DNA from: JAFGGG01 sp964638895
GTDB lineage: Bacteria; Spirochaetota; Spirochaetia; SZUA-6; RPPD01
DNA length: 64,000 nucleotides
NCBI GenBank assembly: GCA_964638895.1
Contig: CAZWYY010000008.1
Span: forward strand, 1 to 64,000
Direction of reading: 5' to 3'
Part shown: positions 43,073 to 53,103 of the stretch, one piece after another
Layout of the letters: each line of letters begins with the position of its first letter
How positions within the stretch are numbered: the first letter of the stretch is position 1
Made by a program: the position numbers and the translations under genes
Notes under the pieces: generated by a model
The model's database searches: none
The model's input: only the letters and a program-made list of their open reading frames with translations
Told to the model about the DNA's origin: nothing

Positions 43073-45889
43073 TTGAAGAACATCATCATCAAGGGCGCGA
43101 GGGAGCATAACCTCAAGAACATCGATCTTGTGCTGCCCCGCGATAAACTCATAGTGGTCTCCGGAATCAGCGGTTCCGGCAAATCATCATTGGCCTTCGA
43201 TACCATTTTCGCCGAGGGCCAGCGCCGGTATGTGGAATCGCTTTCCGCCTATGCCAGGCAGTTCCTGGGCCGGTTGAATAAACCCGACCTTGATTACATC
43301 GAGGGGCTGTCTCCCGCGATTTCCATAGAGCAGAAAACCACGCACAAGAACCCGCGCTCCACCGTGGGTACTGTTACGGAGATATACGACTATCTGCGGC
43401 TGCTTTTCGCCCGCATAGGCGTGCCGCATTGCCCGCAGTGCGGCAGGAAGATCGAAGAGCAGTCGCTGGATCAAATTCTGGATACCATCCTGTCTTACAA
43501 TGAAGGAACCAGGATTATGATTCTGGCCCCCCTTATCAAGGGAAGAAAAGGGGAACACCAGAAACTGCTTGCTGACGCCCGGCGTTCGGGATTCGCCCGC
43601 ATCCGCCTGGACGGGGAGATCATCTCCCTGGAACAGGAGATAAAGCCGGATAAAAACAAAAAACATTCGCTTGAAATCGTGGTGGACAGACTGACGGTCC
43701 ACTCGGAAAACCGGCAGCGCCTGGCCGAATCGGTGGAGGCCGCGTTGGAGCTTGCCGCCGGAAAGCTCATTGTGCTTAAAGAAACCGCGGCCGGGCAGGA
43801 GGAGCACTTTTTTTCCCAGACCCACGCCTGCGCTCAATGCGGCCTGAGTATTCCGGAGCTGCAGCCCCGGTTGTTTTCATTCAACAATCCGTACGGGGCC
43901 TGCCCCGACTGCTCGGGACTGGGCGTTACCCTGGAGTTCGATCCGGATCTGGTGGTTCCGGACCAAAGCATGTCGTTTAACCAGGGGGCGATCGCGGCTT
44001 ACAACCCGGATGCCAACTGGTACCGGAGCATATTCAGGTCTTTAGCCGCTCATTATCATTTCAGCCTGGATACGCCGTTCGACCGCCTGCCCAGGCATGT
44101 GTTCCGGGCCATTCTTTACGGCACCGAAGAGATAATCGATTTCACCTATACGAACAGGGAGCGTCAGGGTAAGTGGGAGTATTCGACCAATTTCAAAGGG
44201 GTGCTGCCCGATTTAAAGCGTCGTTACCTTGAGACAAAATCCGATTATATAAAGGAATGGCTTGAGGGCTACATGCGGCAGAAGGAGTGCACCACATGCA
44301 AGGGCAAGCGGCTGCGCCCCGAAAGCCTGGCGGTAACCGTGGACCACAAGAATATCTACGAGGTTTCTATTTTATCCGTAAAGGAGGCGCATGAGTTTTT
44401 CGGCCGGCTGGATCTTACGGAGACCCAGATGAAGATCGCGCACCAGGTGTTGAAGGAAATCCGGGCGCGCTTGGAGTTTATGCAGAACGTGGGCCTGGAA
44501 TACCTGACCCTGGAACGGCGGGCCGCGACGTTGTCGGGCGGGGAGGCCCAGCGCATCCGGCTGGCCACCCAGATCGGCTCCTCCCTGGTCGGCGTGCTGT
44601 ATATTTTGGACGAACCCACCATCGGTCTGCACCAGAGGGACAACACGCGGCTGATCAATACCCTGAAGCACCTGCGTGATATCGGGAATACGCTGATTGT
44701 GGTGGAGCACGATGAGCAGACCCTGCGCACCGCCGATTATATCGTGGACCTGGGACCCGGGGCGGGAGTGCACGGCGGACAGGTGGTGGCCGAGGGAAGC
44801 CTGGAACAAATTATCGCCAACAAGCGCTCGCTTACGGGAAAATTTCTGTCCGGAAAACTCACCATAGAAAAAAGGAAGAAGAGGCGTATGCCTCCGGACA
44901 GGGCCGTCACCATCAAGGGCGCGCGCGAACATAACCTGAAAAAGATTGATGTAAGTTTTCCCCTGGGTATCCTCACGGTGATTACGGGCGTATCGGGTTC
45001 AGGCAAATCCACGCTGCTGTCCGATCTGCTGTATCCCATTCTTGCCAATAAAGTAAGAAGGACACATTACGCCGAGGGCGCTTACGGCGGAATCAAAGGC
45101 GCAGAGCAGATAGACAAGGTGATAAACATCGATCAGAGCCCCATTGGCAGGACGCCCCGCTCCAATCCGGCCACGTACGTGGGGTTGTTCACCCCCATCC
45201 GCGATCTCATGGCCAGGCTGCCGGAATCACGGGCCCGCGGGTACAGACCGGGCCGGTTTTCCTTCAATGTCAGGGGCGGCCGCTGTGAAAACTGCGGAGG
45301 AGACGGCACCATCAGAATAGAGATGCATTTTCTGCCGGACGTATACATCACCTGTGATGTGTGCAAGGGCAAACGGTACAACCGTGAAACCCTGGAGGTG
45401 AGGTACAAAGGGAAAAATATCTATGAGATCCTGGAACTGACCGTGGATGAGGCCTACGATTTCTTTAAAAAAATCCCCGCCGTCGAACGAAAGCTGAAAA
45501 CACTGAAGGCCGTGGGCCTGGGCTATATCGGGTTGGGGCAGTCCGCCCTCACCCTATCGGGCGGTGAGGCACAGCGCGTAAAGCTTGCGCTGGAGCTCTC
45601 CAAGCGGAGCACGGGAAACACGTTTTATCTGCTGGATGAACCCACAACGGGGCTGCATTTCTCCGATGTAAAAAAACTCATGGAGGTACTGCACCTGCTT
45701 GTGGACCAGGGCAATACCGTGGTGCTGATCGAACACAATATGGATGTGATAAAGCAGGCCGATTACATCATAGACCTGGGTCCTGAAGGCGGAGACAAGG
45801 GCGGCGAGCTGGTGTGTGCCGGCACCCCGGAGCAGGTGGTAAGGTGTGAGAGGTCATATACGGGCAGGTATCTGAAGGATTATTTGTAG
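43073..45889 (+). CDS. uvrA: excinuclease ABC subunit A
   Basis: 938 residues, damage-recognition ATPase of nucleotide excision repair. Two ABC modules: Walker A GISGSGKSSL (29-38) and GVSGSGKSTLL (~643-653); signature LSGGEAQRIRLA and LSGGEAQRVKLALEL; Walker B YILDEPTIGLHQ and YLLDEPTTGLHF. Zinc modules CPQCGRK, CAQCG...CPDCSG and CENCGGDG...CDVCKGKR are all present. The start is TTG 43073 by homology (the next residues match KGAREHNLKNI). The promoter immediately upstream makes this start slightly uncertain, with a few residues fewer possible. Followed by lptD-like, the order I recall from T. pallidum. Confidence 0.96.
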   Translation: MKNIIIKGAREHNLKNIDLVLPRDKLIVVSGISGSGKSSLAFDTIFAEGQRRYVESLSAYARQFLGRLNKPDLDYIEGLSPAISIEQKTTHKNPRSTVGTVTEIYDYLRLLFARIGVPHCPQCGRKIEEQSLDQILDTILSYNEGTRIMILAPLIKGRKGEHQKLLADARRSGFARIRLDGEIISLEQEIKPDKNKKHSLEIVVDRLTVHSENRQRLAESVEAALELAAGKLIVLKETAAGQEEHFFSQTHACAQCGLSIPELQPRLFSFNNPYGACPDCSGLGVTLEFDPDLVVPDQSMSFNQGAIAAYNPDANWYRSIFRSLAAHYHFSLDTPFDRLPRHVFRAILYGTEEIIDFTYTNRERQGKWEYSTNFKGVLPDLKRRYLETKSDYIKEWLEGYMRQKECTTCKGKRLRPESLAVTVDHKNIYEVSILSVKEAHEFFGRLDLTETQMKIAHQVLKEIRARLEFMQNVGLEYLTLERRAATLSGGEAQRIRLATQIGSSLVGVLYILDEPTIGLHQRDNTRLINTLKHLRDIGNTLIVVEHDEQTLRTADYIVDLGPGAGVHGGQVVAEGSLEQIIANKRSLTGKFLSGKLTIEKRKKRRMPPDRAVTIKGAREHNLKKIDVSFPLGILTVITGVSGSGKSTLLSDLLYPILANKVRRTHYAEGAYGGIKGAEQIDKVINIDQSPIGRTPRSNPATYVGLFTPIRDLMARLPESRARGYRPGRFSFNVRGGRCENCGGDGTIRIEMHFLPDVYITCDVCKGKRYNRETLEVRYKGKNIYEILELTVDEAYDFFKKIPAVERKLKTLKAVGLGYIGLGQSALTLSGGEAQRVKLALELSKRSTGNTFYLLDEPTTGLHFSDVKKLMEVLHLLVDQGNTVVLIEHNMDVIKQADYIIDLGPEGGDKGGELVCAGTPEQVVRCERSYTGRYLKDYL

Positions 45890-45937
45890 GGGAATATTCC
45901 GTCCGCAAAACATAGAGGATAAGCCGCGAATGGTGGT

Positions 45938-48900
45938 ATGAAAAAACTTGTTTGGGCGCTGCTATTTATTATCTGTACACGGCTGCTCGTTTTTCCCCAG
46001 GAGAACGGCAGCCCTTCCGACGGTTCCCCCGCGGCGACCAAGGAAAAAAAAGATACCAAAACCCTGCTGCAAGACACACTGGGCCTGGATATAGACACGG
46101 CAAGCTACTTTGAGCTTGTGGCCTGGTGCAGGACTATGGGGCTGGATGATTCCGGGTCCCGTACGGACCTCCAGCGGCGCCTGCGGGCCCATTTTGATAT
46201 TTCCCCGGAAGTCGCAGAAGCCAAGACAAAGGCCAAAAGAATTGAGATCCGGTCGGCCGAGTCTTCGGAGTATTTTTCCATAGAGGAGGTTGATGAGGAC
46301 TATATTCTGCTGCGGGGAAAAGTTGAGCTGATATTTACCGAAGAGGACGGCCAGACCACCCATACCATAAAGGCCGAGCGCATCCTGTACAACCAGTCCC
46401 TTAATGTAATTTCGGCCGAGGGCAATATAGAATACACACGCAAGAGGGGGGAGGAGGAAGAGGTATTCCGAGGGCAGAGTTTTATTTTTGACGTTAAAAA
46501 GTGGGGTGGTGTTTTTTATAAAGCCAGGGGCGAGCAGGAGAAAGAGGTGGAGGACAACAAAATCCTCTTTGTCTATACCGGGGACACGATCTCCCGCCTG
46601 GAAAACGAAACCGTCATCCTGGAAAAGGGTGCCATCACCTCAAGCAAGGATCTTGATAATCCCAATTACAAGATAACAGCCGGCAAGATATGGGTGTTCG
46701 CGCCCGGTGAATGGGCCGTACAGGACGCGGTACTCTATGTGGGAAGAATCCCCATGTTATACGTTCCCTTTTTTTTCCACGCAGGAGACGAGCTGTTTTT
46801 TCACCCGGTTGTGGGGTATAGGGACCGCGAGGGTTATTTTTTACAGACCACCACCTATTTCATCGGGCAAAAAGAAACCAAGCCCAGCGTTTTTTCCTTT
46901 TTACAGTTTGAGGAACAGAAAGACGAGCAAACCTCCCCACTGTACGAACAGGTATGGCGCGGCCTGTTTCTACATAAAAAACGAAAAATAGCCCGGCAGA
47001 ACGGTGAAGCGGAACAGGGCGCACCGACGGTTACGGGCGCGTTCAAAACACTCAAACTATATCTGGATTTCTACAGCCGGCTGGGGGGATTTACGGGTGT
47101 TTTACTGGATATGGACCCGGTTTTCACGCTTAAGGGCGGCATAGGCATAAGCAGGAGTATTTTTTTCGGATCAGAAGGGTATACGCCGTTTTATAACGGC
47201 AAGGAATATTGGAACAACGGGTATTTTTTCGGCTATGAGCTTCCTTTTCGCTTCGGTTTGGAAACCGAGTTTAACGTAACCGCCGGAATTCTGAAAAAAT
47301 TGTCCGGTAGTTTTGAAATGTATTCCGATCCGTTTTTTACCACCGATTTCTACGATCGCTCCGAAGATATAGACTGGCAGGAGGTGCTGGGAATTCAGAT
47401 AAAGGAGAAATCCGCGCAGGTTGTTCAATCACAGGACGTAAGCGCTTTGGAAAGAAAAAATATTTCCTGGACCCTGGACAGTAACATCGGCTTCGGCGGA
47501 TTGTTTTCCACTCCGTACCTGTCAACGCTGGAGATAAAAACCTTTAATTTCCTTTTTGAATGGGAGAGCAAGTTTGTTCCCGATTATAATATCGATCCGA
47601 CCATGTCCGATCCGAGCCGCATGTTCTATTACCCCAAGCGGATGGTGTTTCCCAATGCCACCTTGAGCCTGGGCGGGAATATTTTTTCGATAAAAGATAC
47701 CCAGGAAGTGACGGAGGTCGGAAAGCAGGAAACTCCCTCCGAACCGGGTCTGGGTATCATATCCCCTTTCCCTGATGAGGTGACGGCGGAGCAGGCGCAG
47801 ACGAAAAACGGCACTGAAATAAATATTCGTACGCCTGAGGAACAGCCGGATCTGCCCGTAACGCATACAAACCAGCTGTTCTCCACCTCGCTCAACTATA
47901 CGTTCAACCAGAACATCACCATGGAGTATCCGTTTGACTACGGTCAATGGAATACGGTAGGCGATATTGATTACAAGACCAGGTATGACAGTATGAAGCT
48001 GGACGGCGATTACTGGTTTACCTATAATATGAACGCGTGGAACAGCATGGTTGATCTGAACGTCAGACTCAAGCTGACAGAGCGATATAAGACCCTATAT
48101 GATAAATCCGACTCGGTGCCCCAGACGGAATGGGACGGCCTGCTGCTTTCGTCGTACCAATACTCCAATTTTACGACCACCAAGGAGACAAACTTCACCT
48201 ACAAACCTTTCGTGGATAACGACCTTTTCAGCCAATCCAATATTACCTATAAGCTGTACTGGGATATTTATAAATATGAGTTTGATGAGCTGGATAATAA
48301 TACCCCGGTATACCGGGACAATATTTTTCTTTGGAACAAGCAGAAGGTATCGCAGCATGAGGTTGCGGGCAGCCTTGTGTACCAGCCGGCGGACAAGCCC
48401 AATTTCCTCAAGGTTACCTATGATATGCCCCCCACGCTGGGCAGCCTTGAAACCGAGCTTAATTTCTTTGTATGGATTACCCACACCATAATGGTATGTG
48501 AGTACCAGCAGAACGCAACCACCGAAGACTGGGCCTTCCAGCCATTAAGTGTTACCGAGGAGGTAACCCTGGAAAATTATTTTATGTTTAAGAGCATCTA
48601 TCGTTATGATATCGAGAACGACCGCTCCAAGGATTTAAAGAACACCCTGAACCTTTTACCGTACCAATATAACTCGGGCCAAATGTACCTGTTAACGCAA
48701 ATTTTTGATCTGAACTTTGAAGAGGACACCATAGACAAAAGCGAGTCAACTATGCGGCTTTGGTTTTTTTCCGCTGATTTTCTGGCCAGATATATGTATC
48801 CGCTCAATCCCCTGGGCAGGGTTTCGTCAACCGATAAGGAGTTTCTGGCCAGTAAGCTGAGCTTCAACCTGAATTACGATACGGGCACACTCTATTTCTG

Positions 48901-49426
48901 GCTGAACAGAATTCGCATGGACACAAGAATAAGCTCGTCACTCAACATCGACCTTCAGCAGTATGTGGCCAGTAACCTTACTTTTACGTTCGAATTTGTA
49001 TTCTATATACATGAGTTTTTAAACATAACCTTAAAAACCACGACCATAAACGATAACGTGTATCGTTATATTCCCGGTTTCCCCGAAGCCGTGAGCCGGG
49101 CCATATCAGACGATTACGGTGTGAATGTGGATATCGGATGGGTGAATCCCCTGGAAGACCTGTGGAACTCATTCAAGTTCTGGGATACGGACGCCCGCTA
49201 CCGCTCGTTTTTTAAACTCAAAGACGTAAGCGTCACCGTTACTCATCATCTGGGAGACTGGGATCTCTCCCTTACCTTTAACGGCGCCTTCCAACAGGAG
49301 CTGCAGACCGACGGAAGCACCAAGTATGAATGGACCCCGGTTGTTTCAATCTCGTTAAAATGGAATCCCATCCCCGAGATCGATACCGAGATCCATTATG
49401 ATAAGGATGCGGGCATGACCTTCTAA
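45938..49426 (+). CDS. lptD: LptD/OstA-like outer-membrane protein with SAP-like N-terminal helix pair
   Basis: 1162 residues. LptD inserts LPS or another lipid into the outer membrane. Signal peptide (MKKLVWALLFIICTRLLVFPQ). Residues ~45-90 look like a SAP-type helix-turn-helix (TASYFELVAWCRTMGL, then SGSRTDLQRRL), unexpected in this protein. From ~115 comes an OstA-type beta-jellyroll (TIKAERILYNQSLNVISAEGNIEY; AGKIWVFAPGEWAV; RIPMLYVPFFFHAG). The rest (~300-1162) is a long strand-rich barrel rich in aromatic residues. T. pallidum TP0515 is the recalled counterpart beside uvrA. Whether this organism makes LPS is unknown, so the cargo is open. Confidence 0.82.
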   Translation: MKKLVWALLFIICTRLLVFPQENGSPSDGSPAATKEKKDTKTLLQDTLGLDIDTASYFELVAWCRTMGLDDSGSRTDLQRRLRAHFDISPEVAEAKTKAKRIEIRSAESSEYFSIEEVDEDYILLRGKVELIFTEEDGQTTHTIKAERILYNQSLNVISAEGNIEYTRKRGEEEEVFRGQSFIFDVKKWGGVFYKARGEQEKEVEDNKILFVYTGDTISRLENETVILEKGAITSSKDLDNPNYKITAGKIWVFAPGEWAVQDAVLYVGRIPMLYVPFFFHAGDELFFHPVVGYRDREGYFLQTTTYFIGQKETKPSVFSFLQFEEQKDEQTSPLYEQVWRGLFLHKKRKIARQNGEAEQGAPTVTGAFKTLKLYLDFYSRLGGFTGVLLDMDPVFTLKGGIGISRSIFFGSEGYTPFYNGKEYWNNGYFFGYELPFRFGLETEFNVTAGILKKLSGSFEMYSDPFFTTDFYDRSEDIDWQEVLGIQIKEKSAQVVQSQDVSALERKNISWTLDSNIGFGGLFSTPYLSTLEIKTFNFLFEWESKFVPDYNIDPTMSDPSRMFYYPKRMVFPNATLSLGGNIFSIKDTQEVTEVGKQETPSEPGLGIISPFPDEVTAEQAQTKNGTEINIRTPEEQPDLPVTHTNQLFSTSLNYTFNQNITMEYPFDYGQWNTVGDIDYKTRYDSMKLDGDYWFTYNMNAWNSMVDLNVRLKLTERYKTLYDKSDSVPQTEWDGLLLSSYQYSNFTTTKETNFTYKPFVDNDLFSQSNITYKLYWDIYKYEFDELDNNTPVYRDNIFLWNKQKVSQHEVAGSLVYQPADKPNFLKVTYDMPPTLGSLETELNFFVWITHTIMVCEYQQNATTEDWAFQPLSVTEEVTLENYFMFKSIYRYDIENDRSKDLKNTLNLLPYQYNSGQMYLLTQIFDLNFEEDTIDKSESTMRLWFFSADFLARYMYPLNPLGRVSSTDKEFLASKLSFNLNYDTGTLYFWLNRIRMDTRISSSLNIDLQQYVASNLTFTFEFVFYIHEFLNITLKTTTINDNVYRYIPGFPEAVSRAISDDYGVNVDIGWVNPLEDLWNSFKFWDTDARYRSFFKLKDVSVTVTHHLGDWDLSLTFNGAFQQELQTDGSTKYEWTPVVSISLKWNPIPEIDTEIHYDKDAGMTF

Positions 49427-49441
49427 GGGCCTGTTAAAAGC

Positions 49442-49471
49442 TTGACTTTGGGTGGCCGATCTTTGTAGAAT
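49442..49471 (+). promoter_or_regulatory. promoter of the phoH-ybeY operon
   Basis: TTGACT (49442-49447), 18 bases, TAGAAT (49466-49471). The start is near 49478, just before the SD AAGGAGG (49480-49486). Confidence 0.6.
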
Positions 49472-49491
49472 AGAGATATAAGGAGGACGTA

Positions 49492-50454
49492 CTGAGTAAA
49501 GGTCCCACATTGGTTCTCGAGAATGTTGACAACCTGCACGAGCTGTTCGGGGAAAACGATAAAAATCTTACACTTATAGAAAAACTTTTAGGAGCCAAGG
49601 TTTTTATTAAGGGGAACGAGATTTTTCTGGATACGGACGATGAAGACAAGAGGGCCGTTTTAAAGGATATTCTGGCCCAGTTGGAGGATTATATCAGGTT
49701 GGGGCAGGTGCCCGGTACGGATTTAATAAAGGCCATTCACGGTTCACTTAACAAGGGCAAGGGAGAAAAGGTCGATTTTTTAAAAGAGACCTTTATTGTC
49801 ATCCCTCATGGAACGCACAAGGTATTCCCTAAAACCTACAACCAGGCACTCTACATTGACGCCATAAACAAATACGAGATGATTTTCGGCATCGGTCCGG
49901 CGGGTACGGGCAAGACCTATCTGGCGGTGGCCCTGGCCCTGAAATACGTGTTAAGCCGCAGTTTGCGCAAGCTGATAGTCACCAGGCCGGTGGTGGAGGC
50001 GGGAGAGAGTCTGGGGTTTTTACCCGGTGATCTTACGCAAAAGATAAATCCCTACCTGCGGCCCATAGATGACGCCATCCAAAACCTGGTGCCTGTCGAA
50101 GTGATCCGGAAAATGGAAGAGAACGGGACCATCGAAATAGCGCCGCTGGCCTATATGAGGGGCAGAACCCTGGCCGACTGTGTGGTTATTCTTGACGAGG
50201 CCCAGAATACGTCGCAGGAACAGATGAAGATGCTCCTCACCCGCATCGGGGAAGGCACCAAAACCATTATTACCGGAGATATAACCCAGATAGATCTGCC
50301 CGTAAAAAAGGAGTCAGGGCTGCTGCACGCCATCTCAATCATGAGACATATCAAAGAAATATATTTCCAGTTTTTTAAGGATACGGATGTGGTCAGGCAT
50401 CAGCTTGTGCAAAAAATCGTAAAAGCATATGAAAAAGACAGTGCTGGACAATAA
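49492..50454 (+). CDS. phoH: PhoH-like ATPase, probable CTG start
   Basis: 320 residues from CTG 49492. PhoH/YbeZ proteins are P-loop ATPases linked to RNA and ribosome maturation with YbeY, encoded two genes on. Walker A GPAGTGKT (135-142), Walker B VVILDEAQNTS, LIVTRPVVEAGESLGFLPGD and IITGDITQIDLP are all present. CTG is chosen because a perfect SD (AAGGAGG, 49480-49486) lies five bases before it, and the next codons read SKGPTLVLENV. The alternative is TTG 49510, which has no good SD. The third base context (acTGAGTAAA) looks like an ATG that lost its A. The 3' end overlaps the next gene by 26 bases. Confidence 0.92.
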   Translation: MSKGPTLVLENVDNLHELFGENDKNLTLIEKLLGAKVFIKGNEIFLDTDDEDKRAVLKDILAQLEDYIRLGQVPGTDLIKAIHGSLNKGKGEKVDFLKETFIVIPHGTHKVFPKTYNQALYIDAINKYEMIFGIGPAGTGKTYLAVALALKYVLSRSLRKLIVTRPVVEAGESLGFLPGDLTQKINPYLRPIDDAIQNLVPVEVIRKMEENGTIEIAPLAYMRGRTLADCVVILDEAQNTSQEQMKMLLTRIGEGTKTIITGDITQIDLPVKKESGLLHAISIMRHIKEIYFQFFKDTDVVRHQLVQKIVKAYEKDSAGQ

Positions 50455-52645
50455 ATCTCCGGAAGGTTTTTTAAAACGAATCCTGCCGGTCAAAAAAAAC
50501 ATGCGCTTTAGTGTATTAATAGTCGGGATCTCTTTTATACTTGCAAATGTTATCATTATTTTCGCCACCCAGTCGGGCAACCTGTTCCTCCGCTATAATA
50601 TCGGGGAGTTCAAACTATATGAGCCCGCTCCTTCCACGTTTGTACTGGACCGGGATATCCTCTGGATCGATGAAGACGCGACCCAAAAGGAACGGGAGAA
50701 AGCGGCCGCCACCGAGCCTCTGGTTTTCAGGATGAGCGATGATATTTCCGCTGAATGCCTTAAGGATTTTATGAGCTTTCAAGACGAGATACTGGGCCGA
50801 AACCAGGAGGGCGCTGAGAACAGCCTGACTCCTCCCCGGTCACCGGATGAAAGCGTGATACGGTACCTTGGAACCTCGCCCTATGCCGATCTGATTCTGG
50901 AAAACGCCAAACAGCTTCTACGTGAGGCGCTGCAAACCGGTATCGTGGATCTAACGGGCATAGAGGCCAGTTGGAAGGATGTCGTCAACATCAAAATACT
51001 GAAGCAGATAGATAAAAAACAGATAATTGAACTTGTTCCCATAAATGACATTATCCGCATCCAGGACCTGCCCAAGTGGGTGGAAGAGAAATTGCTTGCG
51101 GTTTCTTACGATGACCCCAAGGCCAAGCAGGTAATCCTGGCCCTGGTGACGCATTTTTCCAGGGTGAACGGGTTTTATGATAAAACACAGACCGCGCTTA
51201 ACCGCAAGGAAGCCATGGAACAAGTAAAACCGGTTGAGAAATGGCTTAAAAAGGATTCCATAGACGCAACCATAGTGGAAGAGGGGAAGACCGTCACCAA
51301 GGAGATTTATTCCAAAATTAAAGCCTATTGGCAGCACGCCGTAAAGGTAAACATCAATACAATCGTGGGTACCGTTTTCCTGTTTATCATTATTTTCGCC
51401 TTCACGATTTTTCTGCTGAATAAAAGCTTTATGCGGCGGGCCTTAAAATCCCAGGAAATTCTGTTGCTGGTAATCCTTGCCATGATCTATCTGGTTCTAA
51501 GCGTGGGACTGATGCATGTTCTTCCCGATGACAGGTGGTATCCGTTCTCCCTTATTCTGCCCACCGCGGTCTTATCCATCCTCATCACATTGGTTATCTC
51601 CGCCGAGGTAAGCGTCGTTTATTCGCTGTTCCTTTCGCTTTCCCTACTCTTGATTAAATCCGATATCGCCACCTTTGCCTTTGCGTTTTTTTCAGCCATT
51701 GGGGGTATCGCGGTGGCCGTCAGAACCAAGGAGAGGATAGACCTGGTAAAGGCCGGTCTTTACCTGTCGGTTATTAATGGCGTCATCATCGCGGCCCTGG
51801 GATTCCTGAACAACCTGGGGGTTGTGGAAATTCTCTCACTTATGGCATGGGCCGCGGGCAACGGCTTTATGTGCGCCATCTTAAGCCTGGGATTTCTGCC
51901 CATCCTGGAGCACAGGCTGAATACGCCCACGAGGTTCCGTCTGATGGAGCTTTCCGACATTAACCTTCCGGTATTGAAACGCATGCTGGTGCTGGCCCCC
52001 GGCACCTATAACCATTCCATAAATGTGGCCAACCTGGCGGAGTCCGCCTGTGAGGAGATAGGGGCCAACGCCCTGCTGGCGCGCGTGGCCGCGTATTACC
52101 ATGACATCGGTAAGCTTGATCAGCCCGAATACTTCATTGAAAATCAAAGCTCGTATAACATCCATGACGAGTTGAAGCCGAGCCTGTCCGTGGCCGTAAT
52201 CAAGTCTCATGTAAAATTGGGCGTAGAAAAGGCCAAAGAACTCAATCTGCCGCAGGCGGTCATAGACATCATCACCCAGCACCACGGCAAGGCGGTGATC
52301 AGTTATTTTTATAACCGCGCCCTTAAAGACAACGGCAATAACAAGAAGGTATCACCGATTGAGTATTCATATCCGGGGGTAAGGCCCCAGACCAAGGAGG
52401 CGGCGGTGGTTATGCTGGCCGACGGCGTGGAGGCGGCGTCACGCACGCTGAAAAAACCTTCCATGGCCAAGATAGAAAAGCTAATCTGGGGCATCATCGT
52501 AGACAAGTTCAATGCGGGTGAGCTTTCGGAGTGCACCCTTACCTTCAGCGACCTGGACACCATTAAAAAGGCGTTTGTGCAGATTATCGCCGGGTACTTT
52601 CACCAGCGCATTGAATATCCAAAGCTGAAAGAGGGCGTACGGTGA
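50429..52645 (+). CDS. 7TM-HD phosphohydrolase, PgpH-like (probable c-di-AMP phosphodiesterase)
   Basis: 738 residues. One N-terminal membrane helix (FSVLIVGISFILANVIIIFA, ~27-48), a large extracytoplasmic 7TMR-HDED domain (to ~300), seven membrane helices (~305-515), then a cytosolic HD domain. The HD motif YYHDIGK (His558-Asp559) and the later QHHGKAVISYFY and LADGVEAASR supply the metal ligands. PgpH enzymes hydrolyse c-di-AMP. ATG 50429 lies within phoH's end (26-base overlap), and its stop overlaps ybeY. The order phoH-yqfF-ybeY is the same as in Firmicutes. Confidence 0.92.
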   Translation: MKKTVLDNKSPEGFLKRILPVKKNMRFSVLIVGISFILANVIIIFATQSGNLFLRYNIGEFKLYEPAPSTFVLDRDILWIDEDATQKEREKAAATEPLVFRMSDDISAECLKDFMSFQDEILGRNQEGAENSLTPPRSPDESVIRYLGTSPYADLILENAKQLLREALQTGIVDLTGIEASWKDVVNIKILKQIDKKQIIELVPINDIIRIQDLPKWVEEKLLAVSYDDPKAKQVILALVTHFSRVNGFYDKTQTALNRKEAMEQVKPVEKWLKKDSIDATIVEEGKTVTKEIYSKIKAYWQHAVKVNINTIVGTVFLFIIIFAFTIFLLNKSFMRRALKSQEILLLVILAMIYLVLSVGLMHVLPDDRWYPFSLILPTAVLSILITLVISAEVSVVYSLFLSLSLLLIKSDIATFAFAFFSAIGGIAVAVRTKERIDLVKAGLYLSVINGVIIAALGFLNNLGVVEILSLMAWAAGNGFMCAILSLGFLPILEHRLNTPTRFRLMELSDINLPVLKRMLVLAPGTYNHSINVANLAESACEEIGANALLARVAAYYHDIGKLDQPEYFIENQSSYNIHDELKPSLSVAVIKSHVKLGVEKAKELNLPQAVIDIITQHHGKAVISYFYNRALKDNGNNKKVSPIEYSYPGVRPQTKEAAVVMLADGVEAASRTLKKPSMAKIEKLIWGIIVDKFNAGELSECTLTFSDLDTIKKAFVQIIAGYFHQRIEYPKLKEGVR

Positions 52646-53103
52646 ACCGCGTCGATGTCACTGTAACACACACACAGTCCCCGGAGGACCCCGATTACGC
52701 GGAACATGCCTGCAGACGGATTCTTAGCCTGCTTCACAAGGACGGGTGGGAGTTGTCGGTGCTGCTTGCCGATGATGAAACAATAAGGAAACTGAATAAG
52801 GAATACCGCGGAATCGACAAACCCACCGATATCCTCTCCTTTTCCCAGATGGAAGGCGGCGGGCTTCCCGGGCGGGAGGGTGCGGAATACATCCCGGCCG
52901 GTGATATCGTCATTTCATTGGACACCTTACATAAAAACTCACTGCGCAACCGGGTGACGCCGCGTGAAGAGCTGACACGACTCCTGGTACACGGCATATT
53001 GCACCTGGCCGGATTCGAACATAATGAGGAAGACTCACATGACCGGATGCTTGCGCTTCAGGAAAGCATTCTACGTGAACTGCTTAAGGAGAAAACCGAT
53101 TGA
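52642..53103 (+). CDS. ybeY: endoribonuclease / rRNA maturation factor YbeY
   Basis: 153 residues. Single-strand RNase for 16S rRNA 3'-end maturation and ribosome quality control. The zinc signature HGILHLAGFEH is complete (His117, His121, His127). Other conserved points are LNKEYRGIDKPTDILSFS (~49-66) and GDIVISLDT (~87-95). GTG start 52642 overlaps the HD gene's stop as GTGA; the stop overlaps corC's TTG start. Normal length. Confidence 0.96.
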   Translation: MNRVDVTVTHTQSPEDPDYAEHACRRILSLLHKDGWELSVLLADDETIRKLNKEYRGIDKPTDILSFSQMEGGGLPGREGAEYIPAGDIVISLDTLHKNSLRNRVTPREELTRLLVHGILHLAGFEHNEEDSHDRMLALQESILRELLKEKTD

